Origin: Sipunculus nudus | Lineage: Eukaryota > Annelida > Sipuncula > Golfingiida > Sipunculidae | Assembly: GCA_026874595.1 (NCBI GenBank) | Contig: CM049311.1 | Coordinates: forward strand, 35,385,176 to 35,449,175 | DNA: 64,000 nucleotides | Reading direction: 5' to 3' | Shown here: positions 1 to 9,560 of the stretch, piece after piece | How positions within the stretch are numbered: the first letter of the stretch is position 1 | Layout of the letters: each line of letters opens with the position of its first letter | Notes under the pieces: model-generated | Database searches by the model: none | What the model was told of the DNA's origin: nothing | The model's input: the letters and a program-made list of their open reading frames with translations, nothing else | Program-made: the position numbers and the translations under genes

Positions 1-87
1 AAGCGCCTCACGACATACTTTAAGTTGTCATTAACCAAATATGCAGTATGTTTGTGTACCTTTTCGCGACACCCGAAGTGTGCGTTA

Positions 88-114
88 TGCCCTTCTCACA
101 CTGGCGTGAAATGA
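88..114. repeat. Outer inverted repeat, left arm
   Basis: This 27-bp stretch, containing CTCACACTGGCGTGAAATGA, matches the reverse complement of 1301-1327 at 26 of 27 positions. It lies 12 bp outside the left end of the inner element at 126. It may be the end of a larger element or of an older insertion that the inner element entered. Confidence 0.75.
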
Positions 115-125
115 CGCGCGTCTAG

Positions 126-995
126 TGGCGCTAACTTCAACGCCGGTTATCCCAAGGGGTTAACCCGGGTCTTCGCCAGTAACCTCACTTCTCTCCCAGT
201 GTCCGTCAAGTTTTGGGAATGTTAAAAAAAATTCAATTTTAGCGCCTATAGGCGCACGTCAACGCCAATCATTTTGTGTCATAACCTATCATCGCAAGTC
301 AACGCCTAAAAAAATTGGCGGGAAAATGTTTGTAAACGCCAAAGAGGACCCACCTTCGCCAGCAGATCTCCAAACAGCTCTGGGTCCATCCGTTGGAAGG
401 CAATGTTATCCTCCGTTGATTCATCGACTAGCTCTACCATCAAGCCATCGTATGCTCCAAGCTGATATCGACGGGTGAGCAAGGCCTTGATCCAGCAGGT
501 CTGGTACGACGTTGGACTCGCGCCTTGCGCTTCCTGAAGCACCTCAGCATGACCAAAATAGCTAAATCCTCCAACGTGTCTTCGTCCAACGTGTCCAAGG
601 ACTCCTCCCACACAACAGGCAAAACAGATGACATTGCAAGCAATGGGAAACAGCCAAAAAGACAATATGTAGTATAAGCGCCAGACGCCGACCTGAACCT
701 ACGCAGACGATCGCGCATGCGCAAGCGCTAATATCAACCCCTGCCAACGCCTATAAACGCGAGTCATAGCCTGCCATCTTATGGTATGCGTTGACAGGCG
801 TTGGTTGGCGTTAAAAACAACGCGAGTCAACGTGGATCAACGCCATATTATGCGATGACTGGCGCAAATTTTGGCTTTGATCCACGTTGACTCAAGTAAA
901 TTAACGCCAGTCATCCTCAACCAACGCCATCACTACTTTGCATGGCGTAAAAAACGGCGCTAACTGTTAGATAACAGGCGTTGAAGTTAGCGCCA
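126..995. mobile_element. Harbinger-like element with 26-bp terminal inverted repeats
   Basis: Bases 126-151 (starting TGGCGCTAACTTCAACGCC) match the reverse complement of 970-995 at 25 of 26 positions, which defines an element of about 870 bp. The interior is full of AACGCC/GGCGTT motifs in both orientations, many extended to TCAACGCC, as if subterminal repeats had spread through it. The minus strand carries a broken PIF/Harbinger-type transposase fragment. I could not find a clear 3-bp target duplication: the flanks read CTAG on the left and ACCC on the right. It is best read as a truncated, non-autonomous derivative. The family rests on protein motifs read by eye. Confidence 0.7.
306..724 (-). 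pseudogene. PIF/Harbinger transposase N-terminal fragment (frameshifted)
   Basis: Two overlapping minus-strand frames together resemble the start of a Harbinger nuclease. The upstream frame (724 toward about 520) has an acidic stretch and then a basic block, RKRKARVQRRT. The second frame (about 515 to 355) continues with a GAYDGLMVEL-like segment and RMDPELFGDLLAKVGP, which fits the N-terminal region that precedes the catalytic domain in this family. The switch between frames near 515-525 implies a frameshift, or an intron I cannot place. The catalytic DDE domain is missing; the homology stops near 350, close to the element end. It cannot encode an active transposase. Confidence 0.6.
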
Positions 996-1300
996 ACCCT
1001 AAAAGATCCTGTATTTTTTTTCACTTTTATATTCCTTTAACACTTAAAAAAATAGCCGTTTTTGTCTATATAATAGACCCGATTACTGAGTTTCCCTTGG
1101 CACCGACAGGAGTCGCTGGACTATTAAATGTACGATGCCTGTGTACTTACAGGCCTTCTGGTGATCATTTGTACTTAATGTAAGTTAATGAGGTATACAT
1201 CATTTTAAACATAGCGCATTGGCCTCTCTTATCTAATGATGAATCGTCTCTTTAAAATTTATAATATTTAAATTTAGCAAATATTAAAAATTTACAAATT

Positions 1301-1327
1301 TCATTTCACGCCAGTGTGAGAAGAGCA
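1301..1327. repeat. Outer inverted repeat, right arm
   Basis: This is the reverse-complement partner of 88-114 (26 of 27 matches). It lies about 305 bp beyond the right end of the inner 126-995 element, whereas the left arm is only 12 bp away. The right side therefore holds about 300 bp of AT-rich sequence (996-1300) with no counterpart on the left. Confidence 0.75.
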
Positions 1328-1626
1328 TTAGGAATCTGTTATAGGCCTAAATCAGCATCTTGAAAAACCTACTCGCATGATTGTTGAATTTCTGACCGCA
1401 TAAAAGCGGATGTCGCGCACGGGTTGTATGACTGACAACCCACTCTTCATGGTTATTCCTCTCCCCAAGCTTCGTATTCAGATAATTGGTTTAGCGTCAC
1501 GTTATCCGTATGACCTGTGTCAAGACTCGACGTAGGCCATATCATGTTCCAGTGAAATGCCTACTGAGCGGTGTATACAAATTGGGTTCTTTCCACGATA
1601 AAACATCAGCTGAACCTGGATGATTT

Positions 1627-2640
1627 TTAATTGTTTAATCGTGCGATCGACCGACGATCAGGTAGTCGCACGACCAGTTTCCACAAATTTGTCCTGATTC
1701 TGAAATGGTCGTGAGAACTTGATACTGGAGGTAGGTAATCTTACGACTGGTGACGCGCTCGGTTCCACGATCAACCAGAACTAGTGACGATCGGTCGCAA
1801 GATACGTCGTGCAACAAGTCGTTGCGATTACAATTGATCGTACGTGACCAGCGACCAATCATACGACTAGTCGTAATGACCTGCGACTAGTCGTTCAACT
1901 GGATCCAATCTCCGATCGTATAGATATATATTCCTAGGCCCGATATCAGCCCTAGTCATTCGTTCGCTAGATCCCGTACAGAACAGTGATATGCCTCCAA
2001 GAAAAAAAAGGACATGGGAAGGTTTTCGTAGTTCCCATAAAATGATCGTCTCTCAATCCATGGACGCACCTAGTACTTACTTTTTTTGTCTTCGCTGTCT
2101 TCTTCGGTGCAGAATGGGAGTTGCGGCAATAGCGCCAAGCTGTTGTTGTTGCTCTAGCTGTAGCCGAGCCAGCAAAAACTCGAGTCTACAGGGTGGCATC
2201 AGCTGATCCATTCTGAAAATTGGAGGTAAAATACGGCTGACTTAGTCTTATGGTCGTGCCACAAGTCGGGAGAGATCGTGGCAAGTCGCAATTCTGATCA
2301 CAAGGTCGTACAACCGGTGGTGCCACCAATCGCGAGGTGGCACGAGCAGTGGTACGACCAATCGTGCAACAAGTTGTCGCACGATGATGCACGACTGGTC
2401 ATGCGATGACCAAAGACTGGTGGTACAACCTTCTTGCGAGCTCCTACGACCTAAAAATTTACAAATCAGTCGCAACTGGAATTTGAACATGTTCAAAAAC
2501 CACCTGCGACCGATTTTTCACCCAGTGATCAGCCACGACCACCGCGATCGGTCGCACGTTCTTGTCACGATTGTCCGGCGATTCCTTAAATTTTCAGTCG
2601 TGGTCAGGTCGTAGCCTGGTCGTATCTCTAGTGTGACCGT
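1627..2640. mobile_element. GTCGCACGAC-motif element, probably Harbinger-like MITE
   Basis: Two blocks, 1627-1925 and 2240-2640, are packed with variants of GTCGCACGAC, CGACTAGTCG and GGTCGTACGACC in both orientations, giving many small palindromes. The non-repetitive core between them carries a possible transposase first exon on the minus strand. No crisp terminal inverted repeat or target duplication was found, so the ends are approximate. A similar motif style recurs in the insertion at about 49.7-50.4 kb. Confidence 0.45.
2081..2199 (-). pseudogene. Possible transposase first exon (Gln- and Arg-rich N-terminus)
   Basis: From an ATG at 2199-2197 the minus strand reads 39 codons and ends in a basic stretch, HRRRQRRQKK, directly before a consensus donor GTAAGT (reverse complement of 2075-2080). 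Before it comes LEFLLARLQLEQQQQ. A short Leu/Gln-rich helix followed by an Arg/Lys block is common at the N-terminus of Harbinger-type nucleases, and this fits the element around it. The downstream exons are not present. It could be chance coding potential. Confidence 0.3.
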
Positions 2641-4040
2641 GGTTTTACGCACATTTTTTATCCTCATTGACAATTTACTAACATTTAACTCTGCTATTAC
2701 TAACTTGGAAAGAACAAGTGGCCCAGCTTGAGATAATCCACAAATAAATTAAAAATCAGACTAGATAAATAAGCACAGCGTCAATATTACCATGGCTCAT
2801 TTAAAGAAAAGTTGCACACATGCGTCACTGTAAGTATAATGTAACCGAGGAAATATAAATTTACAACAAATGTGGAATATAGTTTCCTGACATGACTATA
2901 CTGGACTAGATTATATATTTTACGTTCATTTGGAATCAGCAAAGTAATTAGCTGAACAGCATATGTGCCTAAATATATATAGGCCTAAACAAGGTCGTGA
3001 TTACCATAGAACATATGTGTCCTTTATTGAAAATAGATAAAAAAAACGTATCGCAACTATTGAAGGTATATAGCAAAAAGTCAGTATGATACATTTGTGA
3101 TAACGGTACACGAGATTTTACGTGCTTACCATTGATGATAAACCATTAAACTTCAAAGAGGATCCCAAGAAATACGCTCCTCTCGCAGCGGTTAAATATA
3201 CGCTGCAGTCGTCCCAGGCTTCCTCTCATATAATCGTTATCCTGTATCATGACTGGGACTGGCTCTGCCGTCTCAGTCATGGTCGCTGCATAAGGCAAAT
3301 TATCTGAAATGCGACCCTCACCAGTGTCGCATATAATGACAGGATGAATATTTAACATTTGAACCATTTAGATTATGTAACTTACTGCGATAGAACCTCA
3401 GAAATACATGATATAATGGCTGCTTAATGATTTCATTATATGACACAGCATTCATTATTTACGGCTGTAACACCAGCCAAGTCATATTTGTTTATTTTTC
3501 CCTTCACCCTGGAATACAGCCGGCCTCTGATTGGTTCACTGCAGTAAACATTACCGTAAGGAACTTTCAGCTTGTCAAAACATCTAGACTGGTCTCTGTG
3601 TCAAACAAATTAACCAGTGTTAAGGGGGATGAAAGACAAGGAAAAACGAGGGTACCAGTTTAAAACATCCGGTGTCCACTTCCATCCTGGAAAGCACATG
3701 CTGAACCCTCCTTACATAGCGGTATAACAGGGAGGCAGGGCCTTCCGTCTATGTCTGTTATGTGGGAGTTCACTTGTAAGTTTGAAGTATACACCCAAGT
3801 AGCATGTATCATAATGTCCAATTAAACCAAACTGGAACATTTGTGTGGATTATGTGCATTAAATAAAGTTTATTTTCGGTCGTTCAATTTTTATTGTGCG
3901 CGGGTGTCTGCAGATAATTCATTGGTTCCCTAACCCGTGACGTTGAATGATTAAAAGGAATATCAACTCGTGGCCACGACAAATGTAACCGCTGCTTTCT
4001 TTTGCAAGGTTCTTTTGGCAGACACACCATGGTGCGCACA
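2641..4040. other. Unassigned AT-rich DNA
   Basis: I see no supported gene, RNA or mobile element here. The open frames at 3122-3307, 3146-3367 and 3427-3663 are short and have no recognisable domains. Confidence 0.5.
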
Positions 4041-4050
4041 GAATTATAAG

Positions 4051-4256
4051 ACCAATTAATGAGAGCGTGGTATTGCATTGTGCCATAGCCCAACTGTTCA
4101 ACATGCGAGAACCGCTCTTGTTGGTCTGATAGCAGCCGTTCTGGCATGTGGCCAAGAATTAGACCAATGAGAGCTTGTCTCCAGGTGTAATCAAACCAAC
4201 GAGAGCGGGTGTCGCATGTATAAAATATGGGCTGGATGCACAATGCAATATCAGTT
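4051..4256 (+). promoter_or_regulatory. Pol II promoter with triple CCAAT-type boxes, TATA and initiator
   Basis: Three copies of one composite box occur: ACCAATTAATGAGAGC (4051-4066), ACCAATGAGAGC (4163-4174) and ACCAACGAGAGC (4195-4206). A strong TATA box, TATAAAAT, follows at 4219-4226. A TCAGTT initiator, as known from invertebrate core promoters, lies at 4251-4256, about 34 bp after the first T of the TATA box. Repeated CCAAT boxes ahead of a TATA box are typical of highly expressed genes such as replication-dependent histones, but no histone is encoded downstream. Order, spacing and strand agree, so a real transcription start near 4253 is likely. Confidence 0.5.
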
Positions 4257-4338
4257 GTCCGATCACAATTCAGTGCTCTGTGCGCACCCTGCTGTTCTCA
4301 CCAAGATAACCTTGCCATAGAAGCGGGTACACAAAAGG

Positions 4339-4503
4339 ATGTCTGGGACGACTGCAGTGAGGAGCGCACCCAAGATATATAACGGAACTGTAATCAAAAC
4401 GGCATGTAAACACACACACATATTATTATTATATATATGTGTGTGTATACATATACATACCTTAAAGAATTTAATGAAAGCTTATTCTCTCATCTGTGTT
4501 TAG
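4339..4503 (+). CDS. Short ORF behind the 4.05-4.25 kb promoter, unknown
   Basis: The first ATG after the predicted start near 4253 is at 4339, with A at -3. The frame runs 54 codons to TAG at 4501. It starts MSGTTAVRSAPKIYNGTVIK, then passes through CA and TA microsatellite sequence and looks non-coding. If a gene exists, only the first 20 or so codons are likely to be real, and the exon would be spliced; the only nearby donor-like site (ACT|GTAATC, about 4390) is weak. A non-coding transcript is equally possible. I do not recognise the product. Confidence 0.15.
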   Translation: MSGTTAVRSAPKIYNGTVIKTACKHTHILLLYICVCIHIHTLKNLMKAYSLICV

Positions 4504-5878
4504 GCGTGGGCATATCTTTTAGTGGGATTATGAAGAAGCTTGAAGCCATAAAGATTATGCGGTGTTTTTCTCCTTCTTACGTCTTTGTGTGTTCGTTTGT
4601 GTGTAGGAGGTACAAAGCTCACTGTTAGTGTTATGAGAAACTTGTTCATAAACCAAATAATGTAATTTGCACCACGGTTTGTATTAGATACAATAGCTCA
4701 TACTCACAAACAAATATAGAGCGGCACCACAAAGATTGTTTGTGCACAGAGCAATGTTAGCATGATATCTAAGGTTGAAAGGTTGTTTTGCTCGGGATCT
4801 CAATTTCTCAAATCTTTTTCGACAGGATTTGTCTGCTTTCGGGTTTAGTTTCAGTTTTCAACCTTTTTACTGGAATGGTCATTTTGCCTCCAACACTGAA
4901 ATTCATGCATACATACGCTTGGGCCTTTCAGATATTAAAAAAAAAATATGTCTTGAGTATTTTGAATAATGGAAATGAATATATTTACAGTTTAGTAATT
5001 TAAATGATGAAAATAAGTAAACAGTAAACCTTGAGTTGAGTCATTTAAAAGATGAATTCAAATAATGAATTTTACAGTCACGATTCTTATCTTTTTTTAC
5101 GATTACATTGGTGAAACCACAAACAACATCGAAATAAAAATCCCTGAACTGTAATATAACAATTTAAAATATAATATGTATGACTTTCTGTCTACTATTG
5201 TGCGTCTATTCAGTTGTGTCCCTGTTCCTCCAGATGATACCGCATGCGTGGGTAAATGAGTTACTATACGCCCACTTGATGTTTCAATGGGTATATTGTT
5301 TACGTCCACTTAGTTCACTATATATGACATAAGTTCATTAAACCACACCACTTAACTTTACAATCCACACAATGGTAAGTTAGTGGCAAAGGGTCCAGTA
5401 AATTACGTAGGTGGTATTTTCAGGGGCGGGTAGAAGATTTCAGAATGGAGGGGGAGGGGTGTAGGGGCGGGGCGAGTATAGCGAAGGCAAGAGGGAGGGT
5501 ACTGAAGAGCGTGTCTCCCTCCCATTACGTAACAACTTGATGACACTTCTTGATATCTTGTAATGGCGCAATCTGGGTAAGTGTCGTTGACCATTTCCAG
5601 GAAATAAACGTGGATTACATTTCTCAGAGTCTGTGCGTTGAAAATGGGGTTGCTCCACCTAATCCCATCCCTAATTTTGAAGTGGGTGTGACTCGCGCAA
5701 AAAGCCAGATTTACGATGGGCGGAGTCGGCTGAAGGCCCGGTCGTCATGATCTAAGCTGACCCAAAATTAAAATCAACCGTTAATTTTATTTAATTAATA
5801 ACGATAAAGACCACGGGGTACCAAAGCGGATAAAAATGATAATAATAATAATAAATATTATTGAAAAAATATATTACT

Positions 5879-5883
<5 letters not shown>
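4504..5883. other. Unassigned DNA
   Basis: No gene is supported. The GC-rich patch at 5430-5560 and the phrases around 5640-5750 look like old repeat sequence, but I cannot name a family. Confidence 0.4.

Positions 5884-5925
<42 letters not shown>
5884..5925. repeat. (TA)n microsatellite
   Basis: An uninterrupted TA dinucleotide tract. Confidence 0.95.
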
Positions 5926-5928
<3 letters not shown>

Positions 5929-8009
5929 TGGCCATTTTTATCTAATACACACCCTTTTATCATTGCCAAACTCTAAAAGCTTTAGCTTATTCCCATCCTA
6001 ATTTTATTAACGGTGTTTCAGCCCGGCGCGAAATTCAGATATTGTAATGGACATGGAGATTTCATACTAAGTGCTCCTGGGGAACGAAATATTTAACAGC
6101 TGCATTTGTAAGATCCCGTTTCTTCGTGCTTTATAGATTACAGGCTTATATCAATTTCATATGCTGTTAATTGCCGTAATATGATAACATGCATTTGGAC
6201 TCATGTGGGATGATTTCTAAATACATGTAATTTGCAGCGTGTTGTTCAATTAAAGTTTCATGTTATAACTAAATACATTACATTACACTTCGAAGGTTCT
6301 GCAGGCAACACTACACTGAAAGCTATATTAGTTCGAAGTTGCAGATGATTCTTAAACTTTTAAAATGTAACTGAACATATTTTTATCACTTCAATATTTA
6401 TGGGTTTTATGTCATATTCATCAATATTGTACAGGTTAATAATTTTGTTATTTAGATTTATTTTTTTACTGAGAAGCAGGCTTTATCTAGCTTAATGTGG
6501 ATTGATCGTATAAAAAAGCACAAAGTGAAATATTTCATCATAATTGCCTTCGATTCCTTTAATACATGTATGACTAGATAACTAGTCGTGTGCATATTTA
6601 AAAAAAAAACTTATAATCAGAAAGATTTTGTATGGAATTTAGGCCTAGCTATTTTAACCTTCGTCCTCGTGCATTTCTCAGTAATATGACACAAACATGC
6701 GCCGTATAAGCTGAGAAATTGTAAGGGGGAAATCCGTAGAAGCACACACTTAAGCTACCGCTCTCTTCGAAATAAGAACATCTGGTGAAATTTCTCCGAA
6801 CAATGTCCTCAAACAGGGTAAAAAACCCTCTCCCTGAATATCACAATTTCCTTCTAACTCACTGCATGTTTAGAAGTATATATATTTTCATCATAGCTCA
6901 GGTTACAGCACTTTGTAATTCATAATTTTCTTTTGATTTAAACAACCAAAAGTTTGTGACAATTCAGTAAGACAACTGACACCGGTAAAATCCTAAAGGT
7001 TATCATTATGAGCTTCATAACTTAAGGATTATTGAAGCAAACTATAAACTGTGAGAGATGGAAATATCTCGAAATTCAAAAATCCTGCTTTTTATTCCCT
7101 TATAAATGGAGTAGGATGTCCAACACAGCCCTCGTCAACAAACGGGTCTTTATCTTTTCTGTTAATCAAAATAAGAATAGTGGAGAGCAATAATTTGATT
7201 AATATGGCGGATATACACCGGAAATTGAGATATCTTTGATTGATTTCTTTTAAGAAAAGTATTTTCAATCTTATGTGTTCTTTAGTATAATACAATCGAT
7301 TTTATATATTATTGTGCATCACATATATATATACACAATATACTGAATAGGAGGAAATATCTTAATCTTGTATATGAAATCTTCTAATGTACTATATTTG
7401 CTTGGCTTGTAGATCTGACCTCTGACCTTTAAGTCGTAAGCCTTCTGGGCTGCGTCTCTTGCTACCGAGCTGATCTAGCAGCTGTTGCAGCTCTGTCTCA
7501 GCTGATCCGAGGGCTGTCAGCCTTGGCCAAGATCTCTGCAGACCCTCAGGCAAGTCTCAACATAAGCCAGATTCAGTCATCAGTGCAACAATAAAATCAA
7601 TCTCCATTTGTATCAGACATCTTCAGCCTATATCGTTACGATTTTACTTATATCATTTTGGTTTGCTGCATTCATCTTTTAAATAGATTAGTTTAATTCC
7701 TCAAAGATACCCCCTTCGACTGATCTTATTCATTATTATCTATAATTATTTATTTTGTTTTCTTACTTTCAATTGATCAGCTGAATCCAGATTGCAGGAT
7801 TCTGATTTTAGCACCGGTATCAGGAACATTTCTATAATACCACAGATAAAATGTGTGAGATTTTACTGAAAATCTGAATGATTTACAAAAGCGGATTAAC
7901 CCAAATTTTATTATCCCCGACTTATTTGGTAGTCATAAAAAGAGGAAATTATGTATTATCCGGAAATAAAAAAACTGTATTCATGTATTTGCCTTTTTTT
8001 TGTATACAG
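5926..8009. other. Unassigned DNA, ending in the receptor's 5' intron
   Basis: There is no coding exon that I can support. The 3' end of this stretch is a pyrimidine-rich run followed by TATACAG (AG at 8008-8009), a good splice acceptor just before the receptor ATG. At least part of this interval is therefore probably an intron in the receptor's 5' UTR. The upstream non-coding exon and promoter were not located. Confidence 0.45.
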
Positions 8010-8023
8010 TTGATAGTTCAGCG

Positions 8024-9214
8024 ATGGATGAGGCAATTGGAGACGAAAGCGAGGCCGTTGCTCGGGGAAACGAAGTCGCAGCCAATGGAACTGCCGATAT
8101 TGACGTCATACAGAATCTCCTTGAAGCGGAACGGGTGATAGTACCCATCATATTTGGACTCATTTTTATCTTTGGGTTACTTGGCAATGGTCTCCTGCTT
8201 TTTCTGTTTGCAAGACATAAAAAGTTACAGACTATTCCAAATATGTATATATTAAACCTTGCCGTTGGGGACGTTCTTCTTTTGTTTATATCTGTGCCAT
8301 TCTCCAGTTATATTTATGTATTCAAAGACTGGGTCTTTGGAGACATCTGGTGTAAAATCAACGAAAGTTTGCAGACAGTTTCCATGGCGGTGTCTATCCT
8401 GACCTTGACCGTTTTGAGCGTGGAGCGGTACCATGTTTTAGTACAGCCTTTTTATTACCGCACCCGAGGTGCCAAAAGGCAGATCATATCATGTGTAGTG
8501 ATAATCTGGCTTACGGCATCTGTAATGGGTCTCCCAGATGTAATCGGATCCCATGTACAAATTGTAAATGCAACGGACTATAACAAAACATTGAAGATTT
8601 GTAGTCCGTATCCTAGAGAGTGGGGGGAGCTCTATCCGAAATGGTACACCGCGCTTAAGTTTGTTGTTCTCATGGTCATTCCTTTTGGTGTTATCCTTAC
8701 CCACTATGCATTGATGATGAATATTTTGTGTTACAAAACTAACCTATCATTTGTAAGTTCATCTATTGAGGGGACAAGCCCACCGACAGACCCACTGACA
8801 AAATCCCCCGATCTTTACTGCAAAGACACCAATACAAAGGAACAATTAACAAGAGCTGGCAGAAGGAAGGTGGCGCTAGTAATACTGGGTTTATCCGGTA
8901 TGTTCTTGGTCTGCTGGTTCCCCCGCCATGTTTATTTACTCTGGTACCACTTTGATCCAGGTTTCTATAACTTCAAGTGGCACATCCTGAAGGTAGTCTC
9001 GTTCTGTCTGACATTCCTCTATTCGGCGTTGAACCCTTTGACTATTTACTCACTAGATCGAAAATTTCGAGATCATTTGAACAGGACTTTATCTTGCAGC
9101 GACCGTTGCGGGCACACGGCAAATGTGTATAATGTTGAAACGACCGTGGATAATATTAATTATTTAGACAGTCGGGAAAATATCACCCTGGATACTGTAA
9201 ATATTGGTGTATAA
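8024..9214 (+). CDS. Neuropeptide GPCR, bombesin/CCHamide/GGNG-receptor type
   Basis: This 396-residue class A (rhodopsin-like) receptor lies in one exon. The start is ATG 8024 (G at -3 and +4), 14 bp after a splice acceptor at 8008-8009; the open frame upstream of the acceptor has no ATG. Seven membrane helices are visible. TM1 is about 38-62 with GN at 54-55. LAVGD carries Asp83. Cys110 at the top of TM3 pairs with Cys193 in the second loop. ERY at 134-136 replaces DRY. Pro220 is in TM5. CWFP at 297-300 is in TM6, and NPLTIY at 337-342 is the NPxxY motif. N-glycosylation sequons lie at 21, 182 and 187. Cys358 and Cys362 could be palmitoylated. The second-loop phrase CSPYPREWG, GLPDVIGS in TM4 and the RKFRDHLNRTLSC tail match the bombesin, insect CCHamide and lophotrochozoan GGNG (excitatory peptide) receptor group, which usually couples to Gq. 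Orthology within that group is inferred. Confidence 0.9.
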   Translation: MDEAIGDESEAVARGNEVAANGTADIDVIQNLLEAERVIVPIIFGLIFIFGLLGNGLLLFLFARHKKLQTIPNMYILNLAVGDVLLLFISVPFSSYIYVFKDWVFGDIWCKINESLQTVSMAVSILTLTVLSVERYHVLVQPFYYRTRGAKRQIISCVVIIWLTASVMGLPDVIGSHVQIVNATDYNKTLKICSPYPREWGELYPKWYTALKFVVLMVIPFGVILTHYALMMNILCYKTNLSFVSSSIEGTSPPTDPLTKSPDLYCKDTNTKEQLTRAGRRKVALVILGLSGMFLVCWFPRHVYLLWYHFDPGFYNFKWHILKVVSFCLTFLYSALNPLTIYSLDRKFRDHLNRTLSCSDRCGHTANVYNVETTVDNINYLDSRENITLDTVNIGV

Positions 9215-9560
9215 GGCCGCTGACTGTATGCAATGTAAAAGTGCAGTAATGGCCATTGTTAAATGAAACTATGAGTCCCCCAAGGAAATTTTATTCCCTA
9301 TGTTGGTGCCTGTTTGAATATCGTCTGGACTCCAGTTTGTTTCATCTCAGCCACGTATAAGAAATCTGTAACTGTCATGTCATTTATATCGTCCTGAATA
9401 TGAGTGAAAATCCAGCGAAGAGTCCTATCAGGGAGAGATTTTGCGGTAATATCCGGTAATAAATACCTGTCAGGCCAAATGTACCAAGTCTACATCACTC
9501 TGGGCGAGCCCTCAGGGCGTTTGCTGAAGTTCAGTTGACACAATAAACACCAGGTCAAAA
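9215..9560 (+). other. Receptor 3' UTR with poly(A) signal
   Basis: An AATAAA signal lies at 9542-9547, about 330 bp after the receptor stop codon. It is the first canonical signal downstream. Longer transcripts cannot be excluded, since later AATAAA sequences also occur. Confidence 0.45.

Noticed and set aside
3884-4243. 119-codon minus-strand frame
   Set aside because: It overlaps the plus-strand promoter boxes and TATA box and has no domain.
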